From NCBI GenBank assembly GCA_031216915.1, contig CM062294.1:26474985-26538984 (forward strand): a DNA stretch of 64,000 bases, given 5' to 3'. Source of the DNA: Pictodentalium vernedei (taxonomy: Eukaryota; Mollusca; Scaphopoda; Dentaliida; Dentaliidae). Positions 1 through 10,986 of this stretch are shown piece by piece (the stretch's first letter is position 1; the number at the start of each line of letters is the position of its first letter). The notes beneath the pieces were generated by a model. The model had not been told where the DNA came from, did no database searches, and worked only from the letters and a program-made list of their open reading frames with translations. A program made the translations under genes and the position numbers.

Positions 1-487
1 AAAGGGTCAAGGCGGATGGTAACCGTAATTGATGAGAGGGGGTCAAATCAAAGAGGTCTTTGGGTGGCCTGTGTGATAAAGAGAAGCCTTTATTTCGAAG
101 AGTACCTTGATGGCACCTTTGGGGGTCACTGTTGTTCAAGCTGAGGTCGCGGTCCCTAGAGCTGAGGGGAAAAATTGGGGTTTTTGGCGTGATGGAGCCG
201 TGGAACACTTTCTTCTAGAATGCCGAAAATACCATTCTAAAAGAATAATATTCACTGGGAGTATAATGGGGAAGTGGGATGGGAGAATGAAGGACAGACA
301 CAATGGAGATGGTTAATATGCTAATCAGAGAAATTTGGAAGAATGAGTCAGTTCGTCTCTGAGTGTTGGGAGGAGTGAAGAAGCGTGGGAATAGGGAGGC
401 AGTTGGGAGCACAGGAGTAACCAAGAACTTCTCATCTGAGAACCGCGACAAATCAGTTGCTGACCAAAGTGTTATTATTATTATTAT
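1..487 (+). pseudogene. 5'-truncated CR1-like LINE, 3' end
   Basis: This is the C-terminal tail of a non-LTR retrotransposon polyprotein. Around 200-300 the frame reads a HFLLEC knuckle followed by a GSIMGKWDGRMKD stretch. The same string is present on the minus strand at 13490-13810, so the two are one family. Frameshifts separate it from the downstream match near 340-415. The fragment ends in a TTA/ATT microsatellite at about 473-487, a usual 3' tail for CR1-type LINEs. It abuts the C-terminal coding region of the opposite-strand LINE that follows, which suggests insertion into that LINE. It is not functional. Confidence 0.7.
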
Positions 488-820
488 GGCACTGTATTCT
501 AGTATCGGACGTATAAATGATTTGTAGAGCTTGAGAAGCACATCTTTGTTTGCTCCCCAATTTTTACATCTGATCATCTTCAGAAAATTGATACGTTTAG
601 TAGCTCTAACCGTAATGGAGTTTGTGTGACTGTTTGGACTGAGACTGCTATGTTTGCTTCTAATTTGTGATCGTATAACTGGAGCTCGATACTGGGGACT
701 GTTTTTTTCCTTTCCTTTTTGAAGAACATAACTTTTTTAGTTTTGGCGGCATTGGGTTTGATATGCCATAGGGGGGCGCACCAGCTATCAAGATCGCAAA
801 TGGTATCCTATAGACGATTT

Positions 821-2655
821 TTAATTATGTTTCGGGACTTGCTGGCCGTCCGCTTTGTCGTCTGAGAACTGCGACAGTTCAACACAGTTTTTCCCTACTT
901 TTTCTATGTCATTCGCATCTATTATGAAAAGAAGCGGGCTTAGAACTGACCCTTGTGGTTTTCCCGCTCTGAGTATTACTTCCTCTGACACCTCGTGGTT
1001 AACCGTCACCTTGATTTTTCGGTCAGTTAGAAATGATGATATGATCCTCAGAATTTTAGTGAGTAATCCCATTTTCCCTAGTTTATATCTCATGTCATTG
1101 TGCCATACCGAGCCGAACACTTTTTCTACATCCAAGAAAAGTGCTGTTCCGATTTCGTTTTGTCTAAATGCTGTTTTCATATAATCGACCAGTCTATTTA
1201 AGTGTTCGATTCCCTCTTTCTGACACCTATACGCACTTTGCCATTTGTTGATTGATTCGAGATAGCTGGGAAGTCGCATAGTGAGAATCCACTCAAATAT
1301 TTTTCCAACATCTAAGCAAGCTAGTTGGGCAGTAGTTAGAAGGGTTGGTGAGGTCTTTCTCGGGTTTAGGTATCATGACTCCTGTGGCCACTTTCCAGCA
1401 TTTTGGGAAGTACCCACAGGAGAGACAACAGTTTAGAAGTTGGGTAAGTCTACAGTAGAAGATGTTGAGGCACTGTTTCATTATTTTGTATGCTACTTCT
1501 TCTCCTGGAGACGAAGATGACTTGCATTTTTTGATTATACCCATGACCTCTTCTACGCTTATTGGTTCGTTTAACTCATGGTCATCCCCGTCTTCATGCC
1601 TTTGGTCAAAGTTCGGTTCATTGAAAATTGAGTTGTTATCTTGGACAAATTTATTTACTTTTTAGAATCCACTCAAATATTTTTCCAACATCTAAGCAAG
1701 CTAGTTGGGCAGTAGTTAGAAGGGTTGGTGAGGTCTTTCTCGGGTTTAGGTATCATGACACCTGTGGCCACTTTCCAGCATTTTGGGAAGTACCCACAGG
1801 AGAGACAACAGTTTAGAAGTTGGGTAAGTCTACAGTAGAAGATGTTGAGGCACTGTTTCATTATTTTGTATGCTACTTCTTCTCCTGGAGACGAAGATGA
1901 CTTGCATTTTTTGATTATACCCATGACCTCTTCTACGCTTATTGGTTCGTTTAACTCATGGTCATCCCCGTTTCATGCCTTTGGTCAAAGTTCGGTTCAT
2001 TGAAAATTGAGTTGTTATCTTGGACAAATTTATTTACTTTTACCTTAACATCGTTGTCATATCTGTTCCCTTCTAGCGGGGGATGCGCTTTCTTTAGATG
2101 TTCGGCAAAAGCACTGGCGTTTGCCTTGCCGTCCATGGCCATAGTTCTGTCGCTAGTCTTCAGCGCATTATTATTGGCACTTCTGCTCTATTGGTCAGTA
2201 AGAGTTTTAAAAGTATCCCAGAACCCCTTAGGTTCTCTCGGCCCATTTAGGTTGTCTGTTGCGTTTTTCCATCTTACGCGACTGTCGTTAGCTATGGCCT
2301 TTTTTACTTATCCATGTTGGCGATTATATGCGGTTTTAAGTTCTGCTCTTTTCATTTGATCATTCTCTGATTGGTAAGCCTGGAAGGCTCTTCTTTTTTG
2401 TTTAATTATTTGAAGAGTTGTTTGGGTTATTCTGTTTATCCACGTCTTTACTGTTTGCTTGGGACAAATTTCATCGGGTGTACTGTTGATAACCTCATTA
2501 AGATGGGTGTAGGCTTTTTCGAGTTCATGAGCATTTAAGGGGCCATTTGCCTTTATTTTTACTTCGATAATGCTTCTGAAGAGGTTCCAGTCAAGTTTTG
2601 ATAAGTTCCCCCTGTTCACGGGAGGATACCTTGTGGGACCAGTATTACATTTCAA
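821..2655 (-). pseudogene. Jockey-like reverse transcriptase
   Basis: The RT of this LINE, read from 2655 to 821. The linker (2655-2308) is followed by the finger region, which ends in a KCWKVATGVMIPKPEKD and NYCPTSLL block. That block occurs twice because of a tandem duplication. The palm is at 1279-821, with LFLDVEKVFGSVWH (first catalytic Asp kept), a GKPQGSVLSPLLF motif and FSDDKA (family form FADDTA; the Asp pair kept). Frameshifts lie near 1285 and 2300. The protein would copy LINE RNA at the nicked target, but this copy cannot be functional. Confidence 0.8.
1284..2042. repeat. 380-bp tandem duplication inside the LINE RT
   Basis: Positions 1284-1663 and 1664-2042 are near-identical head-to-tail copies. 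The differences I see are small: one substitution at the GACTCC/GACACC site and a one-base indel near 1600/1972. Both encode the same 83-residue RT finger segment on the minus strand. The second copy runs on into the linker sequence, so it is probably the original junction. The high identity compared with the decay of the surrounding LINE indicates a recent event. Confidence 0.9.
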
Positions 2656-3230
2656 AGTGGCATGAACTGGCAGGTGATCACTGCCTAGCTCATCATCCCT
2701 TACACATAATTATGTCTTGCATTTGGCTCTTTAGTGATTTGCTGGTGATAATCATGTCTACGATATCTGAATGATGGAGTGGGTTGTTACTTTTGTATGT
2801 TACGTCTTGATCGTTATTTACCATGAATAGATCGAGTTCTTCAATGATGTTGAAAAGGGCGTCACCATTAGGCTCAGTCTTATGACAACCGAATTCCCTG
2901 TGTTTGGAATTGAAATCAACCAAGAATATGCAGTGCTTGTAGTTTTTTAAGAAAGAATTCAAATACTTTAATATGATATGATGGCCACATGTTTGTGGGC
3001 AAGTTCAATTTCAGCTGTAATCACTTCAGCATTGAGGTGGTCGCATAGTATTGTTTTGTATTTAATCTCCTGCCTTATTAGCAGAGCGATGCCGCCAGCT
3101 TTTTGGATGGGGCGATCTCTTCTAATAATATGAAAACTACATAACGAGAATTTTTTGTTTTGTTTAAGCCATGTTTCGCTAATTCCAATTACGTCTATAT
3201 TTTTGGAATAATGTGACGTTTGCAAGTTTT
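2640..3230 (-). pseudogene. LINE endonuclease (EEP family)
   Basis: This is the endonuclease/exonuclease/phosphatase domain that nicks target DNA for target-primed reverse transcription. The 3225-2968 piece has GISETWL, with the metal-binding Glu, and a GGIALLIR strand. The next piece (2962-2693) has a VDFNSKH motif (family form GDFN) and an IVDMI strand. The catalytic SDHLPVH follows at about 2650-2690 in a shifted frame. Two frameshifts break the domain. It lies between ORF1 and the RT, as expected. Confidence 0.75.
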
Positions 3231-3291
3231 TCTGATTAACACTCTGAGCGTTTCACTGGGCTATTTTTAGTGTATCCATGAATGGTTTAGA

Positions 3292-4403
3292 TTATAATTT
3301 GTTGATGGCCGCTTCTAATAGGGTTTGAGATATTTGAGTTTTATATGAATTAGAGGCTGTTTTACTGATCCCTTTGCAAACGTCCGAAAGACTGGTGTCC
3401 ATGTGTTTCTTCATTATACTGAAAATAGAGCCAGCCATTAGGGTACACAGGGAATAAGGGGAGGATGAGTTCTCGACATTACTTACATTTAAAGCTTTGA
3501 GCTGGGTGTTTGTTTTAACTGTTTTGAAGTGGCTACACCCCCGGTAGTTGCTGGGGTGTTGACAACCGCACTTGGGGCATTTCAGAGTTGTAGCACTACA
3601 TGCCTTTGCGATGTGTTTGTCATCGCATTTCATACATAGTTGCTCCCCGTTGCATTTGTGTAACAAGTGCCCAAATTTCTGACACTTGTGAGACTGTTTT
3701 GGAAGAACACGATATTCCTCGGTTTCGTGTTTTTTGCCGTTGATATTTACCCCTTTGCTTATAAGATTTAATTTCGTTGCTGTATTAGGGCATTTTACCT
3801 TAATCTTCCAAATATGGTTGCTCGTGGCTTTGGGGATTAATCTCTCTCACGACCATGCTGAAAGGGCTTTATAAATCGAGTTGTTTTCGGTTTTGGGGTG
3901 AACGCGCATATTTACGATGCATGGGTTTGGCTGCGAGTTGCTCTGCGTTTGTGCCTTGTTATTTTTAGTGTTAACCTTAGGGGTGTGTTAGCCCTTACTT
4001 TATCTGAGTAAGACACACCAACCTTGGGGCTAGCTGTCACAGTCCCATTCACGTTTCCTGATGATATCGGTTCTACTGTATTAACAGAGCCCCTGTTTTC
4101 TGGTCTGACCTCCGAGACTTTTTGTTTGTCGGCATCCAGTGGATGTTGGGTGTATGTTTTTGTTTTCTTAACCAACCGTTAGGTAGTCAAAGAGAAGCTC
4201 TGTTCGTCTTCGACATCAATGGTTTCATCGTTATCACGAAACTCATTGTAGAGTTTCCTCTTCGAACGATTTTTGTTTGGTATTGGTGTTGTATTTTGTA
4301 TTTGTGGCTGGAGAAGTTTCACTGAATTTGAGTCGGATTGAATTTGAACTTGGATTTCAGTTGTTGTAGTTACGTTAGCTGCTTCCTCTTCTATGGAATG
4401 CAA
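3292..4403 (-). pseudogene. ORF1 (gag-like) with zinc knuckles
   Basis: This is the RNA-binding ORF1 protein of the Jockey-like LINE. Three open pieces cover it (4403-4179, 4175-3912 and 3666-3292). The N-terminal pieces are polar and basic. The 3666-3292 piece holds two knuckles: CMKCDDKHIAKAC (CX2CX3HX4C) and CPKCGCQHPSNYRGC (CX2CX3HX6C). This pair is typical of I/Jockey gag proteins. The stretch 3667-3911 is still coding-like but frameshifted. ORF1 would coat the LINE RNA in a ribonucleoprotein. It is broken here and lies directly upstream of the endonuclease, as in intact elements. Confidence 0.75.
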
Positions 4404-5767
4404 CCAGTTTTATTACACGTCTGTTCCTTGAAATTCCCATCTACAGCAACACTAAACCGTGCGGAAAATAAAACGGAAATCATTGACGGACTATTTTTAT
4501 AAAGAAGCGAAATTTCACTGTAATTTTCTACAATTACAGTTTCAATCTCTAGCGATAGCTAAAAGTCGTCCCCTGAGTTCCAATGTGCTCTATGTGCCAG
4601 TAGGCACATAGAACACATTGGAACTCAGAGGACGAAAGAGTAACACAGGTTCCCCTCGCAAGTTTGGCTGGCGACACAATGTGTTCTTTCTTTTTGGTGA
4701 TAATTATCAAATGAATTGTTTAGTGTCCTTCTAATAATTATTTTACAGACACGAAGGCGTGTAATGAACACAGAACAAAACAAGACTACATTTTCTCATA
4801 CATCTCCATAATTATTCTATTCATTATGACAAAATACTGTGATATTATTACAAGTCAAGTACAACAACAAACGATAGAGCTACAGTTTTACATGTATCTT
4901 TATTATATACTGAGTAAAAAAAGAAAGTATAATAGGAGCAAATGTGAATAAATAGCATAAAGAATGAAATATAATAGTTCTAATGTTGCACACTTGTGAA
5001 CAGGAAGTCGTGCAAAGAGTTTAATGACATATTGTTGTTGGCCACCCAACCGTATACAGTTTTGCTTCTGATTTCAAAATAGAACGTGCTACCCGAGAAT
5101 GTCAAATTGAATGGGTGACCCACGATTTTGATTTAAACAATATTTATTGAAAAATTTTAAATTGGTTGGTTGTTACATGGAACAAGTATAGTTTATAAAA
5201 TATACATGAACAATAGAAAGTAGTGTACTTTTGTATAGTTAACTGTAATAACAGGATTCGACATCAAGCCTAAGGCTTATGTAAGTCGTCTCCTAAAAGA
5301 GTGAAGTTACAACTGAGTAATGTATGGTTTAGAGTGATACAATAGAGGTACATGTGTTTTCAAACTGGTTAAAAAGATGGAAAAAAGAATGAGATTGAAG
5401 TAAATGGGGAAAGTTGGGTCAGTTTGTCAATGTCATAATGCCAGTGATCTGGCAGATTGGGATTCGATCGACAGGGCGGTCACTATGAATTCACACCGCG
5501 ATTAGTCGGGAAGATCTGTCATTGCTTAGCGGTTAATTCCCTGAGTAGGTTACTCTGCTTATCTATTGCATACTGTACCATGAAAAAGGTTATGTTAATC
5601 AGTATACAATACCCAAATAGCTGAAGTGAACACTGCCACATCTGGACGGAATGGAACTCCAGCTCAATCTTAAGACTTAAGAGTTAATAGCTGAAACGGT
5701 TCGACTTCATGATGAAATGCTCAAGGGTGTCAAAAGTGTTTTTGTTTTCATGTTCCATGAAGTGTTC
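4404..5767. other. Non-coding interval between two LINEs
   Basis: No credible ORF. It is AT-rich, with short A/T runs and one strong hairpin (4567-4634). The stretch nearest 5768 may be the 3' untranslated tail of the LINE on the minus strand. Otherwise I see nothing assignable. Confidence 0.5.
4567..4634. repeat. Hairpin / palindromic MITE core
   Basis: A near-perfect inverted repeat. The left arm begins CGTCCCCTGAGTTCCAATG and the right arm is its reverse complement ending at GAGGACG, around an AGTA loop near 4600. The arms are about 32 bp, with one unpaired C in the left arm. It could be a small foldback element or a MITE remnant. No clear target duplication was seen. Confidence 0.7.
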
Positions 5768-7531
5768 CTATCCAAACAGGAGAACACTCAATATTAACTG
5801 ATTTGGGAGTTGGTTAATTGTGTGTTGGTGAGCTCTATCATACAGTGGGTATTCTAATAAGAAGTGCTGTGATGAATCGATTTGACCACAGCTACAAATG
5901 GGACTATCAGATAAGTAGTTATTGAAGAGGTCTTCATTCAAATTACTACAATTTAATCGCATTCTACACTGGTATATTTGACTGCTTCTAGAGAGTGATA
6001 GTAGAATTTAGGTGGCTTGTTACTTTTATTTATTAGAGTTTTCAAAAACTCGTGGCGATATTGTTTCACGTGTTACAGATGACAAATCATTCCAAAGTTT
6101 TATTGTTGATGGAATAAATGATATTTGCCTCAATGCAGTTCGGGAATGTGGTATAGTTAGGTTTTGGCTATTTCTTAAGTTGTAATTTTGTGTTTGGTAT
6201 ACATGTCGCGGTACCAAGTTAGAACTTGGCAAACTGTTGTGGTACATTTTGTGGAACTGGATAAGTTTGTGTTTCTGGCGTCTCTGTTATAATGACTCCC
6301 ACCCGGTTTCGATGGATAATTTAGATTTGGTCCACTCTTAGTAGCCCCAGTAGCAAGTTTGGCAGCTCCGACCTGATTTTTGTTCTAGCTCATCCGATTC
6401 CGTGTTAGTATAATTGTCCCAAACTGGCGACACATATTTTAAGAATGGTCTCTTGAAAGAAAAGTATATTTGTTCGAGAGTCTTCCTATCAAGTTTAAAT
6501 TTGAACTTCGGAGCATATTTAGACGATCCCATCCTTTTTTGACGATTAAGTCCACATGATTGCTCCAAGTGCCAAGACTGTTAAACGTCGTTAGACGAGA
6601 TGTTTATGGGACGAAACGTTTTCAATAATTTCACCGAAAAATTCCAAGGAAGGGTACAATGATTGGCTAGTTCTCCTCGATACTGTCAGTTCTAACGTTT
6701 TGATGCATTAAAATTGACTAGCCATTGCTGAGACCACTTTTCAATTTTACTTATGTCGGATGAGATTAATCTTGCAACATCAATTGGTTCTTCTATAGTT
6801 ATTGATAGGGAGGTATCGTCTGCAAACAGGCGTATATCACGTTCAATTCCACCAACGATGTCATTAATGTAAATCAAGAACAGTAGTGGACCAAGTATTG
6901 AACCTTGTGGAACGCCACCAGATATAAACCTCCATTTTGAGTTTTTTGAACCGATTACGACTCTTTGTTCTCGTTGATCGAGACAACATTTAAACCAAGA
7001 AAGCAAAGGATCGGTGATGCCTATCTTTTCAAGTTTATTTCAGCAGCCCTTTATGCCAGACTTTGTCAAATGCTTTACTGATATCAGCAAAGACAAACCT
7101 GATTTCTTTATTTTATCTAGTGTCTGAGTGATAGAATCGTAGATTGCTGTCAATTGGTATTCTGCAGAATCTTTGGATATGAATCCTGACTGGAATTTCG
7201 ATAAAAGACTGTTTGATTCTAGGAAGGCAAATATTTTTCTGAAAATACTTTTTTCAAATACTTTTCCGATACAGCTCAAGACTGAGATCAGACGATAGTT
7301 TGAGATGGCACCCTCATCCTTAGCTTTGAAGATTGGAGAAACACTGGCTCGTTTCCATTCGAATGGAAAACAGGATTCACTGAGGTATGTATTGAAGATG
7401 ATAGGCAATGGTTCTTGTAACGAGGCACTGCAGTACTTTAATACATAAGGACTTATTTGGTCAGGTCCCATGGCCTTATTTACCTTTAGGGACATTAGTG
7501 CCTCGGAAACGCCACCAGGAGATATTTGAAT
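5768..7531 (-). pseudogene. Reverse transcriptase and C-terminal tail
   Basis: Fingers are at 7495-7040, with NKAMGPDQISPYVLK, a FPFEWKRASVSPIFK block and SNYRLISVL. The palm is at 7006-6692, with GGVPQGSILGPLLFLIYINDI-type wording and FADDTS (both catalytic Asp). After these come a thumb-like piece (6568-6338), the SFIPSTIKLWNDLSS segment (6247-6026) and a C-terminal ICSCGQIDSSQHFLLE knuckle (5962-5768). The motif A Asp region near 7060 is damaged at a frame change (LISVKHLTKSG). At least four frame breaks occur. Role in the intact element: target-primed reverse transcription. Confidence 0.8.
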
Positions 7532-8253
7532 TAGGGCTGTCGCGATTATTCGATTAGTCGACTAACCGTCGACTATTGAAGTAGTCGACGTTTTTTATTT
7601 TTAGTCGATCGTCGTTCATTTTCAAGGTGGTACACGTCTACTACACATCGGGGCTAAATTGCATTGTTTTGTGAGGTGAATGATCAATGAAGGTGAATAT
7701 TTTTAAATATCTAACCATAGTTAACATTCATATCCGGAAGACTGTACGACTGTCACTGACTGTGTAAGAAAGAACACTCACAGTTACTCGAGAAGAATAG
7801 ATTCTTCTGAATTTCTCCAGTCTTGTACACACGAATGCACCCATTGGAAAACCCAAAGCGCGGAAGTGACAAAATTATGACGAAAGTCAGAACGTCAGAT
7901 CACTTCTCAAAGTTCGGAACTTCAGACTAAGATCCAATTTTAACAACTGACGAGGGAATGCATAGATCTCAATGTTCAAAATTTCGAGAAACTTATTGCA
8001 GAAAGGAAACATATGCAGGAACGTTCTTTGGTAAATTCATTTCAATTCATCGGCTTCAATCTATTTCAAACTTGGACCCACAGTCAGTAATATTATTTTA
8101 GGGGTTGGTACGTCCTACAGGACGTACCAACCCCAAAAATTATATTACGGACTGTGGGTCCAAGATTGGACCTCATGTAGCTTCAGTCGGGACCGATTTT
8201 GATTACTGGTCACGATTAGTCGATTACAAAAAATGATAGTCGCGACAGCCCTA
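7532..8253. mobile_element. hAT-type MITE, 722 bp, 8-bp TSD
   Basis: Terminal inverted repeats read TAGGGCTGTCGCGA at the left and TCGCGACAGCCCTA at the right. The element is flanked on both sides by the direct repeat ATTTGAAT (7524-7531 and 8254-8261), an 8-bp target duplication as made by hAT transposases. No transposase ORF lies inside, so it is non-autonomous. Subterminal copies of an ATTAGTCGA motif near both ends may be transposase binding sites. It inserted into the LINE, whose sequence continues on either side. Confidence 0.92.
8071..8164. repeat. 94-bp palindrome inside the hAT MITE
   Basis: Arms run from CTTGGACCCACAGTC at the left to its reverse complement ending at 8164, centred near 8117 on CCTACAGG. 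The inner part (GGGGTTGGTACGTCC and its complement) is perfect and the outer part has a few mismatches. It may be a smaller foldback element nested in the MITE or a native MITE hairpin. Confidence 0.8.
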
Positions 8254-8261
8254 ATTTGAAT

Positions 8262-9470
8262 GGCATTTATCGTTGGTCTACCTGGATTTAATGGAACATT
8301 TGGCAGATGATGTGAGGTATCATTGACACTTGATATTGAACAGAAAAAAATGTTAAAAGCTTCTGCTTTGTCGATATCTGCTGTTAGGATTGTATTGTTG
8401 TTTGTGACATATGGCCGGTATCGGATGGTTTACGTTGGAATTGATCACCTGGTCAAGAGCTTTCAACCATAATGGTTGTGGGGTATCGTTGCTTCCTAAT
8501 ATATTTTGCATTTGAGAAGTATTCTCTTTTGGCGTCCCGCACCGCACCGATACCTTCATTTCGTTTTAAACGATATGCAGACCATGCAAGGGGTGTGTTA
8601 CGTTTTGTTGCTGGCGTGTGATGGCGGCGACGTTGTCTAATGAGCAGTCTGATTTTCCCATTCATCTATTTAGGCTCATGGGGTCGGGATATGATAGTTT
8701 TGATAGTTATATATTCACATGATAGTACTTTCAAAATCTTTTCAAATTCACTACCTAACTGATTTGTTTGTTTTGTATTACACATTTGGTTCCAGTCAAC
8801 TTTACTTAGCTCATTACTCATGTTTGTATAGTTACCCTGATCGTACTGCCAAATACGACGGGTGAATGAACTTTTCTGGGGATGGGGTACTCGCGTGTTA
8901 AGGGTGCGATATACAGGGCAGTGATAACGAGTTAAGTCAGTAAAAAAGAGATCTCTTACTCCTGAAGTTTTAATCACTGACTGATTACTTACAAGAAATG
9001 GGTCTAGTAGAGAGGATGAGTTTTCCGTGAAGTGCATTGGTGAGGAGATAACTTGACTGAAGTTTTACGACAAGGAAATGCGGTGAATGTGATGTCTAAT
9101 ATAACGCAGCTGGTCTTCATTGAAGTCGCCTGTAATAATAATATTGGGTATTTGGGTATTGACAGCCTGATCAATTGACAGTTCAATGTTTCCCATATAT
9201 CTTGTGAAGCATTCGGGTGTCTGTAAAATGCTCCAAGCAAGAATTTATCTCTTCCATTGAAAAGTTCGAGCCAAATGCATTGAGTGTTACGACACACTAG
9301 CTCGTCCCTTGGAGTATACCGCAAACTGTGGTTAACATAAATGGCTACACCTCTCCTCGTTCACCTCTATCCTTACGGTATGTCTTTTGGAAGCCATATA
9401 TTTCGATAAGAGATGAGTCAATGTCACTGTTTAACCACGTCTCTGCAAATACACAGACGTCTTAGAGGGG
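8262..9470 (-). pseudogene. LINE endonuclease and linker
   Basis: From 9470 down, one frame gives VFAETWLNSD with the catalytic Glu, near 9400-9440. Then come an RYTPRDELV strand, LLGAFYRHPNAS (9324-9004), and a segment with SSLLDPFLVSN and RYHCPVY (9037-8666). The last motif is where SDHCPV is expected, so Ser-Asp has probably been replaced by Arg-Tyr, removing the catalytic Asp. The 8665-8353 pieces are the basic linker to the RT. Several frameshifts are present. Confidence 0.7.
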
Positions 9471-9474
9471 CATT

Positions 9475-10147
9475 TCAGTTTGAAGTACATGTAACTTGCC
9501 GCAAATACTCTGAACATTTAAATGCATTATTCTTACTTTCTGGTTTCGCTGTTGCGACTTGAATTAACCCCCACGACTGAGTCAGGCCCTGGATTAAGTT
9601 GCACATCTCCCGACCCGACAGGACAACGAGCAACCCAATCCTGAGCATAACAGTTATTGATAGAAAAAAATACGCGCAATTGGATCGAAGTAGTACTGTA
9701 GTTTTTAGTAGATACGTTTTTTCCAACGGTTTCGCCACATTTAGAAAGAGAAAGTAAATTGTTGGATTGTGGTAAGTTGTCGCGAAGAGTTTCGTGTTTA
9801 ATTTGGGTATATATTTGGGAACGCTGGTCATTTTTTGTTGAACAATAAAATGTCAAAAGGGTACTGAATGCTTTGGAAAAACTAACTCCGAGTAGCCGCT
9901 GTATGAAATATAGAAGGATACCAATCGATAACGTACGATAGCAGAAATGTCGTCGTCGGCGTATCTGAATATGGAGATTGAATACGCCTATCCGATATAT
10001 TGCTATATCAGTCACGACACCACGCAAGAGGAACTGGATAGGCCTTAACTCTTCAGCACACCACCCTGGCCGACCCAATCTCAACCTGCCTGGCAACAAA
10101 CTGATCTTTTCATGGGCATGATTCAGTAGTTTTAGCAGGCCGTACAC
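9475..10147 (-). pseudogene. LINE N-terminal region with 2A-like GDVQLNPGP
   Basis: A 204-codon open frame (10147-9533) ends about 20 residues after the motif GSGDVQLNPGPD, encoded at 9582-9610 on the minus strand. The motif fits the ribosome-skipping 2A consensus DxExNPGP except that Gln replaces Glu. The sequence then shifts frame and continues toward the endonuclease ETWL. 2A-like motifs at the N terminus of CR1/L2-type LINE proteins are established in several marine invertebrates. Here it would separate an N-terminal peptide from the endonuclease-RT protein. The long N-terminal part is not recognisable to me and may be partly non-coding. Confidence 0.65.
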
Positions 10148-10148
10148 T

Positions 10149-10272
10149 GCAAAAAATATAGGTTCTCTTTAGAACCCAAACTGGTTCTAATCTTGTCCCT
10201 GAGATGGAACCAGTTCTGTTTAAACAGTATTTATTTCAAATGAAATACATTTATAAAGATTAACATTAAATA
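10149..10272. repeat. Left half of a hAT-like MITE
   Basis: It begins CACTGCAAAAAATATAGG and matches the left end of the complete MITE at 11698-12210, including the GGTTCTCTTTAGAACC palindrome and the GTTTAAACAG stretch. The match stops near 10272, where the Tc1 relic begins, so the right half is missing. It lies between the LINE start and the Tc1 relic. Confidence 0.8.
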
Positions 10273-10986
10273 TGGTCTGACATGGACATCCAGGATCTAA
10301 TAAATAAACCGTTGTGCAGTCAATGTACCACGTTCAAGGACGCAGAGCTCTGTACGTCCATTCCAGTTGATGCCGCCCCCAGACCATGATTGACCCTCCA
10401 CCATAGCGATCATGCTTAGCAATGTTGGCTGAATGGAATCGCTCTCCTGGTCTTCTCCATACCCTAGAATGCCTATCTGTGTTGTCTGGTAAGTACCTTG
10501 ACTCATCTGTAAAAAGGACAGATCGCCAATCTTCTCTGGTCCATCCACTATGGTCCATGGCCCATTCATATCGTGCCTGGTGGTGGTTTTGGGACAGCGG
10601 AATGCGAATACATGATCTTCTCGATTGGAGATCACCTTCGTTCAACCTTGTCCGGATAGTCTGCGTCGGAACATTTACCCTTGGTGCATTCTGAAGGCCA
10701 CTGTGAAGCTGGGTTGCTGTGGCAAAGCGATTCCTACGGGCCTGAATGATCAAACACCGGTCTTCAGATGCAGATGTAGCTCTGTCTCTTCCACCATCAT
10801 GCCATGCCGTCTTGCTGGTGTGCCATACTGCTGAAATCTTGCCCAGGCTCTGGTGATCACCGTATGGTGCACACCAATGACTTCACCAACCTGACGATGG
10901 GTAGCCTCTTGCTCCAGCATCCCTACAGCCCGCCACATTTCCGCTTCAGACAAATGTCTTCTTACATTTGCATTTGCCATATTCAA
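10273..10986 (-). pseudogene. Tc1-like transposase, C-terminally truncated
   Basis: A cut-and-paste transposase of the Tc1/mariner superfamily, read from 10986. Residues 1-78 (10986-10750) are a paired-like helix-turn-helix region with a GEVIGVHHTVITRAWARF helix. The next piece (10753-10334) has the second DNA-binding helices, then WRSVLFTDESRY with the first catalytic Asp and a GGGSIMVWG strand. The frame then shifts to a segment ending in a GTLTAQRFI...VRPY string at about 10275. The second Asp and the Glu region are absent because the sequence stops at the MITE fragment. No terminal repeats were identified. Inactive. Confidence 0.85.

Larger units (their letters stand above)
488..4420 (-). 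mobile_element. Jockey-like non-LTR retrotransposon, degenerate
   Basis: Reading the minus strand from about 4403 downward gives, in the usual order, an ORF1 with two zinc knuckles, an apurinic-type endonuclease, a linker, a reverse transcriptase and a C-terminal piece ending in a LYKSFIRPILEYSA motif near 490-560. This is the layout of the Jockey clade. Many frameshifts and stops break it, and a 380-bp stretch is duplicated. The 3' end is cut by the LINE fragment at 1-487. The clade call rests on the knuckle pattern and RT wording, not on a tree. Confidence 0.75.
5768..10147 (-). mobile_element. CR1/L2-like LINE with 2A-like motif, interrupted by hAT MITE
   Basis: A minus-strand non-LTR element read from 10147 to 5768. 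The order is an N-terminal region with a 2A-like motif, endonuclease, linker, reverse transcriptase and C-terminal tail. The 722-bp hAT MITE at 7532-8253 splits it between linker and RT, and coding resumes on each side. The C-terminal wording (YNLRN, SFIPSTIKLWNDL, then a CSCG...HFLLE knuckle) is that of the CR1/L2/Crack group. All domains carry frameshifts or stops. Confidence 0.75.

Noticed and set aside
4567-4634. Rho-independent-like terminator or riboRNA hairpin
   Set aside because: Eukaryotic repeat-rich context; a foldback or MITE origin is simpler.
5460-5580. tRNA-derived SINE
   Set aside because: A weak B-box-like GATTCGATCGAC was seen, but no A box or cloverleaf, and no second copy in the window.
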